Assembly: GCA_036406615.1 (NCBI GenBank)
Contig: DASXAQ010000127.1
Location: 1 to 64,000 of the forward strand
Direction of reading: 5' to 3'
Source of the DNA: DASXAQ01 sp036406615
GTDB lineage: Bacteria; Actinomycetota; UBA4738
Length of the DNA: 64,000 nucleotides
Positions 25,212 through 33,672 of this stretch are shown here, one piece after another; the first letter of the stretch is position 1, and each line of letters starts with the position of its first letter. A model generated the notes under the pieces. That model saw only the letters and a program-made list of their open reading frames with translations. It was not told the origin of the DNA and searched no databases. The position numbers were made by a program, and so were the translations under genes.

Positions 25212-27545
25212 TCAGCCGATCCGGTAGCTGGCGCTGGACAACACGACCCGCGGTTCGAACAGCAGCAGGCGCTTGATGAACAGCGCCCGCTGGTTGTGCA
25301 ACAGGTGGTGCCACCAGGTGCGCACGACCAGCTCTGGCACGATCGCCGACACCAGCGATCCCGGGCGCCCGGTGATGCGGCGGACCTCGTCGAGCATCGG
25401 CGGCCCCAGGTCGCGGAACGGCGCTTCGACGATGTCCAGCTCCATTGGGATACGCGCCTCGAGCCAATCCGCCTGCACGCGCTCGACGTCGCCGGCCTCC
25501 ATCGCGAAGAACACGGCGCGCGTGCGGTCCGCGCGAAGAGCGCGCGCGTACCGGGCGGCGCGGATCGTGGCGGCGTGCACCTCGGAGACGAACAGCAGCG
25601 CCTCGGTGCGGGCGGGGATCAGCGGACGCAGGTCCGGTTCGCCCGAGGGATCGCGGACGACCGGGACGTCGGTGACGACAACCTGCGGTTCGGCGAGCAG
25701 CCGCAGCTTGAGCTGGAACGACGTCCGGTGCCGGACCGCCGACACGAGCGACGTCTGCGTGAACAGCTCGGGGATCACCACCGTGACGAACCCGTCCTCG
25801 CCACGCGGGATCGAACGGATGTACTCGAGCACCGCGCCGGCCTCGCCGCGGCCGGAGAGCGCCTCGAGGCCGGCAGACACGCGGCTGAACTCCGGCCACC
25901 GCGCCGCCAGGTCCGCCGCGGACCCGTTGGCCGGGAGCGCGACGGCGCGGAGATCGCGGCCGGCGAACGAGCGGACGTAGCCGACGGCCTCGGCCGTCGC
26001 CTCGTCCAGGTCCTGCACGACGAGCACGACCGTGTTGTCGGGGCGCGGCGGCTCGGCGTCCCGCCCGACCGCGGCGGTTCCGGCCATCGGCTCGGCCCGC
26101 ACTCGCAGGTGCTCCGTCACCGTCTCGTAGTGGCGGTGGATGGCGCGGAACCCCACGATCATCAGCGGGATGCCCGCGAGCACCACCCAGACGCCCTCCT
26201 TGAACCTCGCCTGCACGATGATCGCCACGATCAACAGCGTCGCCGACGCGCCCGTCGCGTTGATCACCATGCTGCGCTGCCACGCGCCGGGCGGGTCGGG
26301 GCGGTTGCCGCGGCGCTGCCAGTAGCGGACCATGCCGGCCTGCGACAGGGTGAAGGCGGTGAACACGCCCACCGCGTACAGCGGGATGAGCTCGCCGACG
26401 TTCGCGTCGAACGCCCAGATCAGCAGCCCCGACAGGACGGCCAGCGCGATCATGCCGTTCGAGAACACGAGACGGTCGCCCAGGTTCTCGAACTGCCTGG
26501 GCAGGAACCCGTCCCGCGCCATCATCGCGGCCAGCCTCGGGAACCCCTGGAAGGACGTGTTGGCCGCCAGCACCAGGATCGCGAACGTGAACGCCTGGAT
26601 CACGTAGAACATCCAGTGCACGCCCGCATCCGTCGTGAACGCGGCGCGGCCGATCGACGACAGCAGCGACACCGAGTGGCTCGGCGTGGCATCCATCTTG
26701 TTGGCCAGAAACGCGATCCCGAGCACCAGCATGATGGCGATCGCCCCGAGGACCGCGAGCGTCGCGGCGGCGTTTCGACCCTGCGGCCGGCGGAAGATCG
26801 TCACCGCGTTCGAGATCGCCTCCACGCCGGTCAGCGCCGACGACCCGACGGCGAAGGCCTGCAGGATGACCAGCAGATCAACCTCGAGCTCGCCGGCGAT
26901 GACCTGGTCCGGCGCCACCGCCTTCGGGCAGTCCCCCAGGCAGCGCGCCACCCCGACGATGATCAGCAGGAAAGCCGCAACGATGAAGCCGTACGTCGGG
27001 ATGGCGAACAGGAACCCGGACTCCCGGAGCCCGCGCAGGTTCATGACCGTGATCAGGCCGACGAAGAACAGGGACAGCGGCACCTTGTACGGGATCAGGC
27101 CGTGCGCGACCGACGTGATCGCCACGACACCGGCCACGACGGACACCGCAACCGTCAGCACGTAGCCGACGAGCAGGGCCGACGACGCCACCAGCGCCGG
27201 CAGCGTGCCGAGGTTGTCCTTGGCCACGACGTACGCGCCGCCGCTCGTCGAGTACGCGCGAACCGTCTGCCGATACGACGTGATGACGATCGCCATCAAC
27301 AAGGCCACGGCCAGCGAGATCGGGACCACGTACTGGCGCGACTGCAGCGAGGCCGCCAGCAGCACGACCAGCGTCGCCTCCACGGTGTACGCGACCGAGG
27401 ACAGTGCGTCCGCCGACAACACGGGCAACGCCAGGGTCTTCGGCAGGAGTTCGTGAAGGGCCCGGCCGCTGTGCATCCGACGGCCGAGCAGGAGGCGCTT
27501 CGCCAGATCGAAGCCGTCCCCCCGAGCGGCCGCCCCCTCAGCCAT
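25212..27545 (-). CDS. APC-family permease, KimA-like, copy 2 (ion-site Asp replaced by Gly)
   Basis: 777 residues, the same length as its neighbour and alignable along the whole length, so a tandem duplicate. The motifs DALSSVAY, SYRQTVRAYSTSGGAYVVAK, LRGLRES, SSALTGVEAISNA and ANTSFQGFPRLA are kept (D46, Y53, T239, E242). The motif that is LLTDYILT in copy 1 is LLVGYVLT here, so the Asp equivalent to KimA Asp117 is Gly127. This predicts altered ion affinity or coupling. The C-terminal USP-like domain is retained. A TACAAT box lies 6 nt before the ATG. The trkA pair is divergent from it across 92 bp. Confidence 0.88.
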   Translation of the reverse strand: MAEGAAARGDGFDLAKRLLLGRRMHSGRALHELLPKTLALPVLSADALSSVAYTVEATLVVLLAASLQSRQYVVPISLAVALLMAIVITSYRQTVRAYSTSGGAYVVAKDNLGTLPALVASSALLVGYVLTVAVSVVAGVVAITSVAHGLIPYKVPLSLFFVGLITVMNLRGLRESGFLFAIPTYGFIVAAFLLIIVGVARCLGDCPKAVAPDQVIAGELEVDLLVILQAFAVGSSALTGVEAISNAVTIFRRPQGRNAAATLAVLGAIAIMLVLGIAFLANKMDATPSHSVSLLSSIGRAAFTTDAGVHWMFYVIQAFTFAILVLAANTSFQGFPRLAAMMARDGFLPRQFENLGDRLVFSNGMIALAVLSGLLIWAFDANVGELIPLYAVGVFTAFTLSQAGMVRYWQRRGNRPDPPGAWQRSMVINATGASATLLIVAIIVQARFKEGVWVVLAGIPLMIVGFRAIHRHYETVTEHLRVRAEPMAGTAAVGRDAEPPRPDNTVVLVVQDLDEATAEAVGYVRSFAGRDLRAVALPANGSAADLAARWPEFSRVSAGLEALSGRGEAGAVLEYIRSIPRGEDGFVTVVIPELFTQTSLVSAVRHRTSFQLKLRLLAEPQVVVTDVPVVRDPSGEPDLRPLIPARTEALLFVSEVHAATIRAARYARALRADRTRAVFFAMEAGDVERVQADWLEARIPMELDIVEAPFRDLGPPMLDEVRRITGRPGSLVSAIVPELVVRTWWHHLLHNQRALFIKRLLLFEPRVVLSSASYRIG

Positions 27546-27551
27546 CGCCGC

Positions 27552-27557
27552 ATTGTA
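27552..27557 (-). promoter_or_regulatory. Putative -10 box for leaderless permease copy 2 mRNA
   Basis: TACAAT on the minus strand, 6 nt before the ATG at 27545. It shares the 92-bp divergent region with the trkA promoter. Confidence 0.5.
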
Positions 27558-27602
27558 GTGCGGCGGTCTTCGTCGGGCGCACCGCGGACGCGCCCACGAC
27601 TG

Positions 27603-27631
27603 TTGGGATCGCTACGCGCCCGCGTTAGGCT
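27603..27631 (+). promoter_or_regulatory. Putative trkA promoter (leaderless)
   Basis: TTGGGA at 27603-27608, a 17-bp spacer, then TAGGCT at 27626-27631 and 6 nt to the ATG at 27638. Confidence 0.5.
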
Positions 27632-27637
27632 TCGCGG

Positions 27638-28300
27638 ATGCACATCGTGATCATGGGGTGCGGCCGGGTCGGCGTGGCCACCACCGTCGAACTGGCCAAG
27701 CGGGGGCACTCCGTGGCGATCATCGACAAGAGCGCCTCGGCGTTCGACAAGCTGCCTCCCGGCTTCGAGGCGAAGACGATCGTGGGGCTCGGGTTCGACC
27801 GCACCGTGCTCGAAGCGGCGGAGATCGAGAAGGCCGGCGCCTTCGTGGCGGTCTCCAGCGGCGACAACTCCAACATCGTGTCGGCCCGGATCGCTCGCGA
27901 GCACTACCACGTCAAGAAGGTGATCGCGCGCATCTACGACCCCCGCCGGGCCGAGATCTACGAGCGGCTGAACATCCCCACGGTCGCCTCGGTGCGCTGG
28001 GCGGCCAACCAGATCCAGTTCCTGCTGTTCCACGGCAAGGAGGAGATGCGCGACACGGTGGCCGGCGGTTCGTTGCTGCACTACGCGCGCGAGGTGCCCG
28101 ACCACCTGATCGGCAAGCCGATCTCGTCGGTCGAGGCCGAGGGCAGGATCGACGTCAGCGCCGTCGAACGCGGCGGGAGCGGCTTCCTGCCGGTGCCGGG
28201 CAGCACGTTCCAGCAGGGCGACCTCGCCCACTTCCTGGTGACGAAGGACGCCATGGAGGAGCTGGACGTGCTGCTGCAGCCGGTCGCCGAGGAAGTCTGA
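27638..28300 (+). CDS. trkA: TrkA-type RCK protein 1 (potassium transport regulator)
   Basis: 220 residues. The RCK_N Rossmann domain begins MHIVIMGCGRVGVATTVELA with Asp in VAIIDKSASAF, continues through GAFVAVSSGDNSNIVSARIA and VIARIYDPRRAEIYE, and is followed by an RCK_C (TrkA_C) domain from about 140 (VPDHLIGKPISSVEAEG). These cytoplasmic subunits bind NAD(H) or nucleotides and gate K+ transporters. It pairs with the next gene, like mycobacterial ceoB/ceoC, which also adjoin an APC permease gene. It is divergent from the KimA-like permeases. No TrkH/TrkG channel subunit is in the window. Confidence 0.92.
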   Translation: MHIVIMGCGRVGVATTVELAKRGHSVAIIDKSASAFDKLPPGFEAKTIVGLGFDRTVLEAAEIEKAGAFVAVSSGDNSNIVSARIAREHYHVKKVIARIYDPRRAEIYERLNIPTVASVRWAANQIQFLLFHGKEEMRDTVAGGSLLHYAREVPDHLIGKPISSVEAEGRIDVSAVERGGSGFLPVPGSTFQQGDLAHFLVTKDAMEELDVLLQPVAEEV

Positions 28301-28322
28301 TGGTGGCGGAGGGATCGGGACG

Positions 28323-28985
28323 ATGAAGGTCGTGGTCACCGGCGCAGGCAACGTCGGTCGCCATCTGTCGATCGACCTGTGCGAGCGGGGGCACGACGTC
28401 ACGCTGATCGAACAGGGCAAGGCCGCCGCCGACCGGGCGCGCCAGGAGCTGCCGGCCGGCGTGACCGTCCTGCTGGGCGACGCGTGCGAGCCCTACGTGC
28501 TGGAAGAGGCCAAGCTCGGCGAGGCCGACGTCATCGTGGCGGCCACGGGCGACGACGAGGACAACCTGGTGACGTCGTTGCTGGCCAAGCAGGAGTTCGC
28601 CGTGCCCCGGGTCGTCGCGCGCGTGAACCACCCGAACAACGAGTGGATGTTCACCGAGCAGTGGGGGGTGGACGCGGCCGTCAGCCCGCCGCACATCCTG
28701 ACGGCCCTGGTCGAGGAGGCCGTCACCGTCGGCGACGTCGTGCAGCTGTTGAAGCTGGAGCGCGGACGCGTCGCGCTGGTGGAGCTGACGCTGGAACAGC
28801 GGTCGGGGGTGGCCGGCAAGCCCATGTACGAGCTCCGCCTGCCGGTGGACTCGAGCATCGTCGCCATCATCCGCGAGGGCCACGTGGTGATCCCGCAGCC
28901 CGAGACGGTGCTCGTCGCCGGGGACGAGCTGATCGCCATCGCCACGCCGGAGGTCGAAGACGACCTGCGGCGCGCCCTGGAGTGA
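28323..28985 (+). CDS. trkA: TrkA-type RCK protein 2 (potassium transport regulator)
   Basis: 220 residues, the same size and architecture as the preceding gene, starting 22 bp after it. RCK_N: MKVVVTGAGNVGRHLSIDLC with VTLIEQGKAAAD, DVIVAATGDDEDNLVTSLLA and VPRVVARVNHPNNEWMF. RCK_C: ERGRVALVELTLEQRSGVAGKP. The conserved GxGxxG is GAGNVG here. The two probably form a hetero-oligomeric gating ring. The stop is only 8 bp from the stop of the convergent large regulator. Confidence 0.92.
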   Translation: MKVVVTGAGNVGRHLSIDLCERGHDVTLIEQGKAAADRARQELPAGVTVLLGDACEPYVLEEAKLGEADVIVAATGDDEDNLVTSLLAKQEFAVPRVVARVNHPNNEWMFTEQWGVDAAVSPPHILTALVEEAVTVGDVVQLLKLERGRVALVELTLEQRSGVAGKPMYELRLPVDSSIVAIIREGHVVIPQPETVLVAGDELIAIATPEVEDDLRRALE

Positions 28986-28993
28986 CCCCGGCC

Positions 28994-31900
28994 CTAGCGG
29001 GACGGGCGGGGCGGGCGCCGGTTCGCGTCCCCGAGCGGCCCCGGCTCCAGCCCGAAACGGGTCGTCAGCTGGTCCGCGCGCTCGACGTCGCCGGCCGCCG
29101 CCCAGCAGCGCGCCGCCTGGTAGGGAAGCGACATCGCGTCATACATGGCCGCCGCCTCCGCGAATAACGACGCGTCACCGTCCACGATCGCGGCCGACTC
29201 CGTGAGCGCGACCCCGATCGAGACGTGGTCCTTCGCGTGCGGCTCCACGCGTTCGCGAAGCGCGGCCGCCTGGTCCGGCACCAGTCGCGTGGCCGTGACC
29301 AGCAGCCGCGCACAGGGCGTCACCGACGGAGTCTCGAGCGCGACGCGCACGCCCTCGGTGATGGCCAGCCGTGCCGCCGCGACGTTGCCCTCGGCCTCCT
29401 CCAGTTCGGCCTCGACGCCGAGCGCGCGGTAGAGGAACAACGCCATCTGGCCGCGCCGCACCGAAGGCAGCACCTCCTGGAGCGTCGCTCGGGCCTCGCG
29501 GAAGCGGCCGGTCCGGATGCACGCCAGCGCCAGGGTCGTGCCGGCCACGGTGATGCCGGGCGAGATCAACAGCGAACGGCGCGGCCCCAGGATCTCGCGA
29601 CACAGGTGCTCGGCCTCGTCGAAGCGCCCGACCTCCACGAGCATGGACGCCTCCAGGGCGGCCAGCACCCATTCGAAGCTCGGGGCTCCCAGGCGTCGCA
29701 TCGCCTCGCGCCCCTCGTACGACACGGTCGTGCCCTCCACGACGTCCAGCAACTCGGCCAGGGACAGTGAGAGGTTCACGTACGCTCGCGCTGCCGCCTC
29801 AACGTCGGAAGCTCGTTCGGCGAGCACCAGTGCGTCGCGGATGCGGTCGGTGCCGGACGGATCGCCGTGCAGGACCTCGAACATGCCCAGGCTCGTCATC
29901 AGGCTCGACCGAACGATGTCCAGGTCGGTGCCGGCGGTCCCCTCCAGCGCGGCCAGGCCCCGGCGCGCAAGGTCGGCGCCCTCGTCGCTCTGCGCCGAGA
30001 CGATCAGCATCGAGGTCAGCCACGCGAACGCGCGACCCAGGTCCTCGGAAGGCCCGGCCGGCTCGAGCAGGTCGATCGCCTGCATCAGCGCGTCCGATGC
30101 CATCGCGGCTTCGCCCCCGAAGAAATAGGAGCGGCCGAGCATGGCCAGGGCCGCCCCCGCCTCGAGCGTGCGTCCGAGCGAGCGCCAGCCGGATTCGGCC
30201 TCGATGAACATCGTGCGCGCGGTCCCCGGGTCGCCGCTCACCAGCGCCGCGAACCCGAGCTTCGTCAGCAGCTCCAGCCGGCCCTCCTCATCGCCCTGCC
30301 CCCAGAGCCGAAGGGCCATCTGGTAGCGGTCCCGCGCTTCGACGAACCCCATGCGACGGCTCGCCGTGTCTCCGGCCGCGAGCGCGTAGAACCGCGACTT
30401 CTCCGGGAGGTCGGCCTTGTCGTAGTGCTCGGCGAGCATCTCGAGCGACAGCGGGTCGTCGCTGGTCCGGCGCTCCAGAGCTCGGGCGACCGTCGCGTGC
30501 ATCTCGCGCCGCGTCGCCGCCGGGATCGACGCGTACGTCACCTCCTGGATGAGCGCATGCTTGAACGTCCAGCGCCCCGGACCCTCGTTGACGATCAGCT
30601 GCCCGTGTCCGAGCTCCTCGAGGACCGCGCCGAGGTCCCGATCGTCCACGACGGCCTCCAGGAGCTCGCGCGTGAACGAGCGGCCGAGCACCGACCCCGC
30701 CTGGAGCGCGTGGCGCAACCGCGCGTCCAGCCGGTCGATCCGGGCCAGGATCGTCCCCTCGATGGTGTGCGGCACGTGGGCCGCGCCCTCCGACAGGCTC
30801 GCGCGATCGTCGTGCACGGTCAGCGCGCCCAGCTCGATCAGGGCCTGCAACAACTCTTCGACGAAGAACGGGTTGCCCTCGGCCCGCGCGATCACCAGCT
30901 GCTCGAGGTTGGCCGGAAGCTCCGACACCTGCAGGAAGCCGGCGGCAACCCGCAGGCTGTCGTCGACGGACAGCGGCTCCAGCCGGATGTCGGTCCGGCT
31001 CGAGCGTACGGCTTCGGGAACAGCCGGGCGAAAGCCGGGGCGCGACGCCAGCACCAGCAGAAGCGGAACCCCCGTCAGGTGCTTCAGCAGAAACGCCAGC
31101 AGGTCCATGGTCGAGCGGTCGCTCAGCTGCAGGTCGTCGAGGACGATCAGCGTGGGGCGATCGTGAATCGCCTCGAGCAGGAACTGCCAGACGCCGGCGA
31201 ACACCTGCTCGCGGCGCTGTTCGTCCGCCATGAGGACCACCGGCGGGGACTCCCCCATCCCGAGCAGCGCCGCGAGCAGGGGCGCCACCTCCTCGCCGAC
31301 CCCGGCGTCGTCGAGCAGCTGTCGCAGCCGCCCGGCGTCGGGCGGCGCCTCGCCGAGGATCCCGTACAGGACCTCGAGCAGGGGGCCGAACGCCAGCTCG
31401 CCCGAGCAGGCGACCCGGACCTCCAACGCGCCGTGGACGGCGAATTCCGACAGGAGCCGGGACTTGCCCACGCCCGGTTCGCCGACCAGCGACACCACGT
31501 GGGTGTTGCCCTTTGCCGCGCTCGACCAGAGCAGCGAGAGCAGCGCGCGCTCGTCCGCGCGACCGACGAACGCCGCCTCCCGGCGAGGGACCATCGGCCG
31601 CGGCCCGGTCAGGCGGTACGCCTCGACGACCCGGTCGCCATCGTCCATCTCGAGCGGCCCCAGGTGATGCCCCTCGAAGTCCTCTCGGACCGCCCGCCAC
31701 GTCGATTCGCTCACCATCAGCGCCCCCGGGCCCGCTGCCTGGCGCAGCCGCGTCGCCGCCGTCTCCGAGGCGGCCGTCCGGCCGGACCGAGCCGGCGACG
31801 CGGTGTCGATGCCGATCCGCAGGTCGACCGGCGCGCCAAGGCCCTCGGACCGGGCCCGGTGCACTTGTAACATGCCGAGCGCGGACTCGACAGCCCGGCG

Positions 31901-32947
31901 CGGATCGTCCTCGTGGCGCTGGCGTTCGCCGAACGACGCCACGAGCGTCTCCCCGACGAAGCGTTCGACCGCGCCCCCTCGCCGCTCGATCTCGCGGCGC
32001 ATCCCGTCGAAGTAGCGCCCGGCCACGTGCCGGAACTCCCGCGGGTCGAGCTTGTCCTTCAGCTCGGCGAAGCCGGCTGCCGCCGCGGACAGGATCGTCA
32101 CGGCGTTCTCCTCGAGCGTCGCCTCCCCATCGCTCGCGCCCGGGGTCATCGCCTGCACGGCGGCGCCCGCTCCCGCGACCAGGGCGCCGGGATCCCCGTC
32201 GTACAGCACCGGGTCCTGCCGCAGGATCTGCTGCTCCAGCCGCTGCAGCGGCAGGCCCGGATCGATGCCGAGCTCGTCCGCAAGCGCCTGGCGCCCCTCG
32301 CGGTAGACGGCCAGCGCCTCGGCCTGCCGCCCCGATCGAAACAGCGCCAGCATCAACAGGCCGCGAAGGCGCTCGCGCACCGGGTGCGCCGCGACGAGCT
32401 TCTCGAGCTCGCCCACGGCCTCGGCGTGATGGCCGAGCGCCAGGTCGCACTGGATCCGATCCTCGACGGCCAGCTGGTGCATGGCCTCCAGCCGGCCGAT
32501 CTCCGACTGCGCGAAGGAGTCGAACGTGAAGTCCGCCAGCGCCGGTCCGCGCCAGAGCTCGAGCGCCTCCTTGAGGACCGACCGCGCCTCCTCCGGGTCC
32601 TCGGCCATCCGCGCTCTCGCGCTTGACGTCATGGACTCGAACCGCCCGGCGTCGATGTCCTCGGCGCTCGCGCGCAGGACGTAGCCAGGCTTCACGGTGC
32701 CGAGCGGCCCGTCGCCGCCTCCGAGCGCCTTGCGCAGGCCCGAGACATACCCCTGGATCAGGTTCGCGCTGCTGTCCGGAAGCTCTTCGCCCCACAGCAG
32801 ATCAGCGAGCAGGTCCGCGGAGACGGGGCGGCCCGGGTTCAACAGCAGGATCGCGAGCAGGGCTCGCTGCTTCGGCGGACCGAGCGACAGCACCTCGTCG
32901 TCTCGATGGACCTCGAGTGGTCCCAGGATGCGGAAATCGAGTCCCAT
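28994..32947 (-). CDS. Large SARP/BTAD regulator with cyclase-like, AAA ATPase and TPR domains
   Basis: 1317 residues from ATG 32947 (GGAGG upstream). Order: OmpR-like winged helix (~1-95, FRILGPLEVHRDDEVLSLGP); BTAD (~96-250); class III cyclase-like domain (~285-460, with ENAVTILSAAAAGF and VERFVGETLVASFG); AAA/STAND ATPase (~470-850, Walker A SLVGEPGVGKSRLLSEF and Walker B LIVLDDLQLSD); TPR-like helices to the end. The two metal-binding Asp of active cyclases are missing: the first position is Ser/Ala in ILSAAAAGF and the second is Glu in GETLVA. So this is probably a signal-sensing transcription activator, not a cAMP producer. The target promoter is unknown. Confidence 0.9.
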   Translation of the reverse strand: MGLDFRILGPLEVHRDDEVLSLGPPKQRALLAILLLNPGRPVSADLLADLLWGEELPDSSANLIQGYVSGLRKALGGGDGPLGTVKPGYVLRASAEDIDAGRFESMTSSARARMAEDPEEARSVLKEALELWRGPALADFTFDSFAQSEIGRLEAMHQLAVEDRIQCDLALGHHAEAVGELEKLVAAHPVRERLRGLLMLALFRSGRQAEALAVYREGRQALADELGIDPGLPLQRLEQQILRQDPVLYDGDPGALVAGAGAAVQAMTPGASDGEATLEENAVTILSAAAAGFAELKDKLDPREFRHVAGRYFDGMRREIERRGGAVERFVGETLVASFGERQRHEDDPRRAVESALGMLQVHRARSEGLGAPVDLRIGIDTASPARSGRTAASETAATRLRQAAGPGALMVSESTWRAVREDFEGHHLGPLEMDDGDRVVEAYRLTGPRPMVPRREAAFVGRADERALLSLLWSSAAKGNTHVVSLVGEPGVGKSRLLSEFAVHGALEVRVACSGELAFGPLLEVLYGILGEAPPDAGRLRQLLDDAGVGEEVAPLLAALLGMGESPPVVLMADEQRREQVFAGVWQFLLEAIHDRPTLIVLDDLQLSDRSTMDLLAFLLKHLTGVPLLLVLASRPGFRPAVPEAVRSSRTDIRLEPLSVDDSLRVAAGFLQVSELPANLEQLVIARAEGNPFFVEELLQALIELGALTVHDDRASLSEGAAHVPHTIEGTILARIDRLDARLRHALQAGSVLGRSFTRELLEAVVDDRDLGAVLEELGHGQLIVNEGPGRWTFKHALIQEVTYASIPAATRREMHATVARALERRTSDDPLSLEMLAEHYDKADLPEKSRFYALAAGDTASRRMGFVEARDRYQMALRLWGQGDEEGRLELLTKLGFAALVSGDPGTARTMFIEAESGWRSLGRTLEAGAALAMLGRSYFFGGEAAMASDALMQAIDLLEPAGPSEDLGRAFAWLTSMLIVSAQSDEGADLARRGLAALEGTAGTDLDIVRSSLMTSLGMFEVLHGDPSGTDRIRDALVLAERASDVEAAARAYVNLSLSLAELLDVVEGTTVSYEGREAMRRLGAPSFEWVLAALEASMLVEVGRFDEAEHLCREILGPRRSLLISPGITVAGTTLALACIRTGRFREARATLQEVLPSVRRGQMALFLYRALGVEAELEEAEGNVAAARLAITEGVRVALETPSVTPCARLLVTATRLVPDQAAALRERVEPHAKDHVSIGVALTESAAIVDGDASLFAEAAAMYDAMSLPYQAARCWAAAGDVERADQLTTRFGLEPGPLGDANRRPPRPSR

Positions 32948-33109
32948 CAGACGCAACCTCCGCGGGCAGGCATGGACGGTAGCACGATCGAGCATCGAAC
33001 GAGAACGCCGGCCGAGGGCTGAACGCACTGCTCAAGGGCGTCTCCAGCCGATCGCAAGAGGACGTCCAGCGCGAGCCGCCACCCTGTCGCACGAAACTGG
33101 GAGGGTTGC

Positions 33110-33313
33110 GTGCACTGGTGGATCTGGGCGCTCGTGAGCTGGCTCGTGGTCTGCGGCCCCTGTGCCGTGGTGTTGGGCCGGTTCCTCGGCGCGGCGAGCG
33201 GGCTGCCGCGGCCGCGATCGTCGCGCCGGCGCGGGCGCCCGGCGAAGGGCGGCGGCGGCACGCACGCCGTCGCGCCGCGAGCGCGGAGTTCGGGGTCGGC
33301 CCTCAGGCGGTGA
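33110..33313 (+). CDS. Small single-pass membrane protein
   Basis: 67 residues from GTG 33110. GGGAGGG lies 5 nt upstream, a good ribosome-binding site. Residues 2-28 are hydrophobic and Trp-rich (HWWIWALVSWLVVCGPCAVV), followed by an Arg/Gly/Pro-rich basic tail, so the C-terminus should face the cytoplasm. Similar tiny Trp-start proteins occur in other Actinobacteria. It overlaps the stop of the convergent OB-fold gene by 11 bp. No function is known. Confidence 0.5.
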   Translation: MHWWIWALVSWLVVCGPCAVVLGRFLGAASGLPRPRSSRRRGRPAKGGGGTHAVAPRARSSGSALRR

Positions 33314-33668
33314 CGAACTCGAACGTCGGGTTCACCATGCGGAGCATGCCCCCGTCGAGCCCGAGCACCCCCTCGAGGACCAGGCGAGACCCCAGCGTGA
33401 GGCCGGGGATCGTCCTTCGCCCGAGCCATTCGACCGCCACCTCGCCGGTGCCGTCGGAGAACAGCACGCCGAGCGCATCGAACCCCTTCACCGGGCGGAT
33501 CGAGATCCGCCGCACGGCCCCCGCAAGGCGAACCCGGGCGCGGACCGGAGCCTCGGCGATCCGAACGGTCCCGGACAGGCCGTCGGCCCATTCGCGGACC
33601 TCGGCGGCCAGGCGGTCTTCGTCGGTTTCGGTCAGCCGGTCGCGAATGCGACGGCGCTTCGAAGGCAC
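33303..33668 (-). CDS. OB-fold nucleic-acid-binding-type protein
   Basis: 121 residues from GTG 33668, only 4 bp after the hppA stop. After a basic, Glu-rich start (KRRRIRDRLTETDEDRLAAE), the strands ARVRLAGAVRRISIRP, ALGVLFSDGTGEVAVEWLG and GSRLVLEGVLG form an OB-fold pattern. Mycobacteria carry a similar protein close to ceoB/ceoC. A longer frame upstream lies within hppA and is rejected. The role is unknown. Confidence 0.78.
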   Translation of the reverse strand: MPSKRRRIRDRLTETDEDRLAAEVREWADGLSGTVRIAEAPVRARVRLAGAVRRISIRPVKGFDALGVLFSDGTGEVAVEWLGRRTIPGLTLGSRLVLEGVLGLDGGMLRMVNPTFEFVTA

Positions 33669-33672
33669 CGCC

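Noticed and set aside
22844..27545. Tandem permeases as amino-acid transporters
   Set aside because: They belong to the APC superfamily, but the KimA-specific motifs and the trkA neighbours fit potassium better. Substrate remains unproven.
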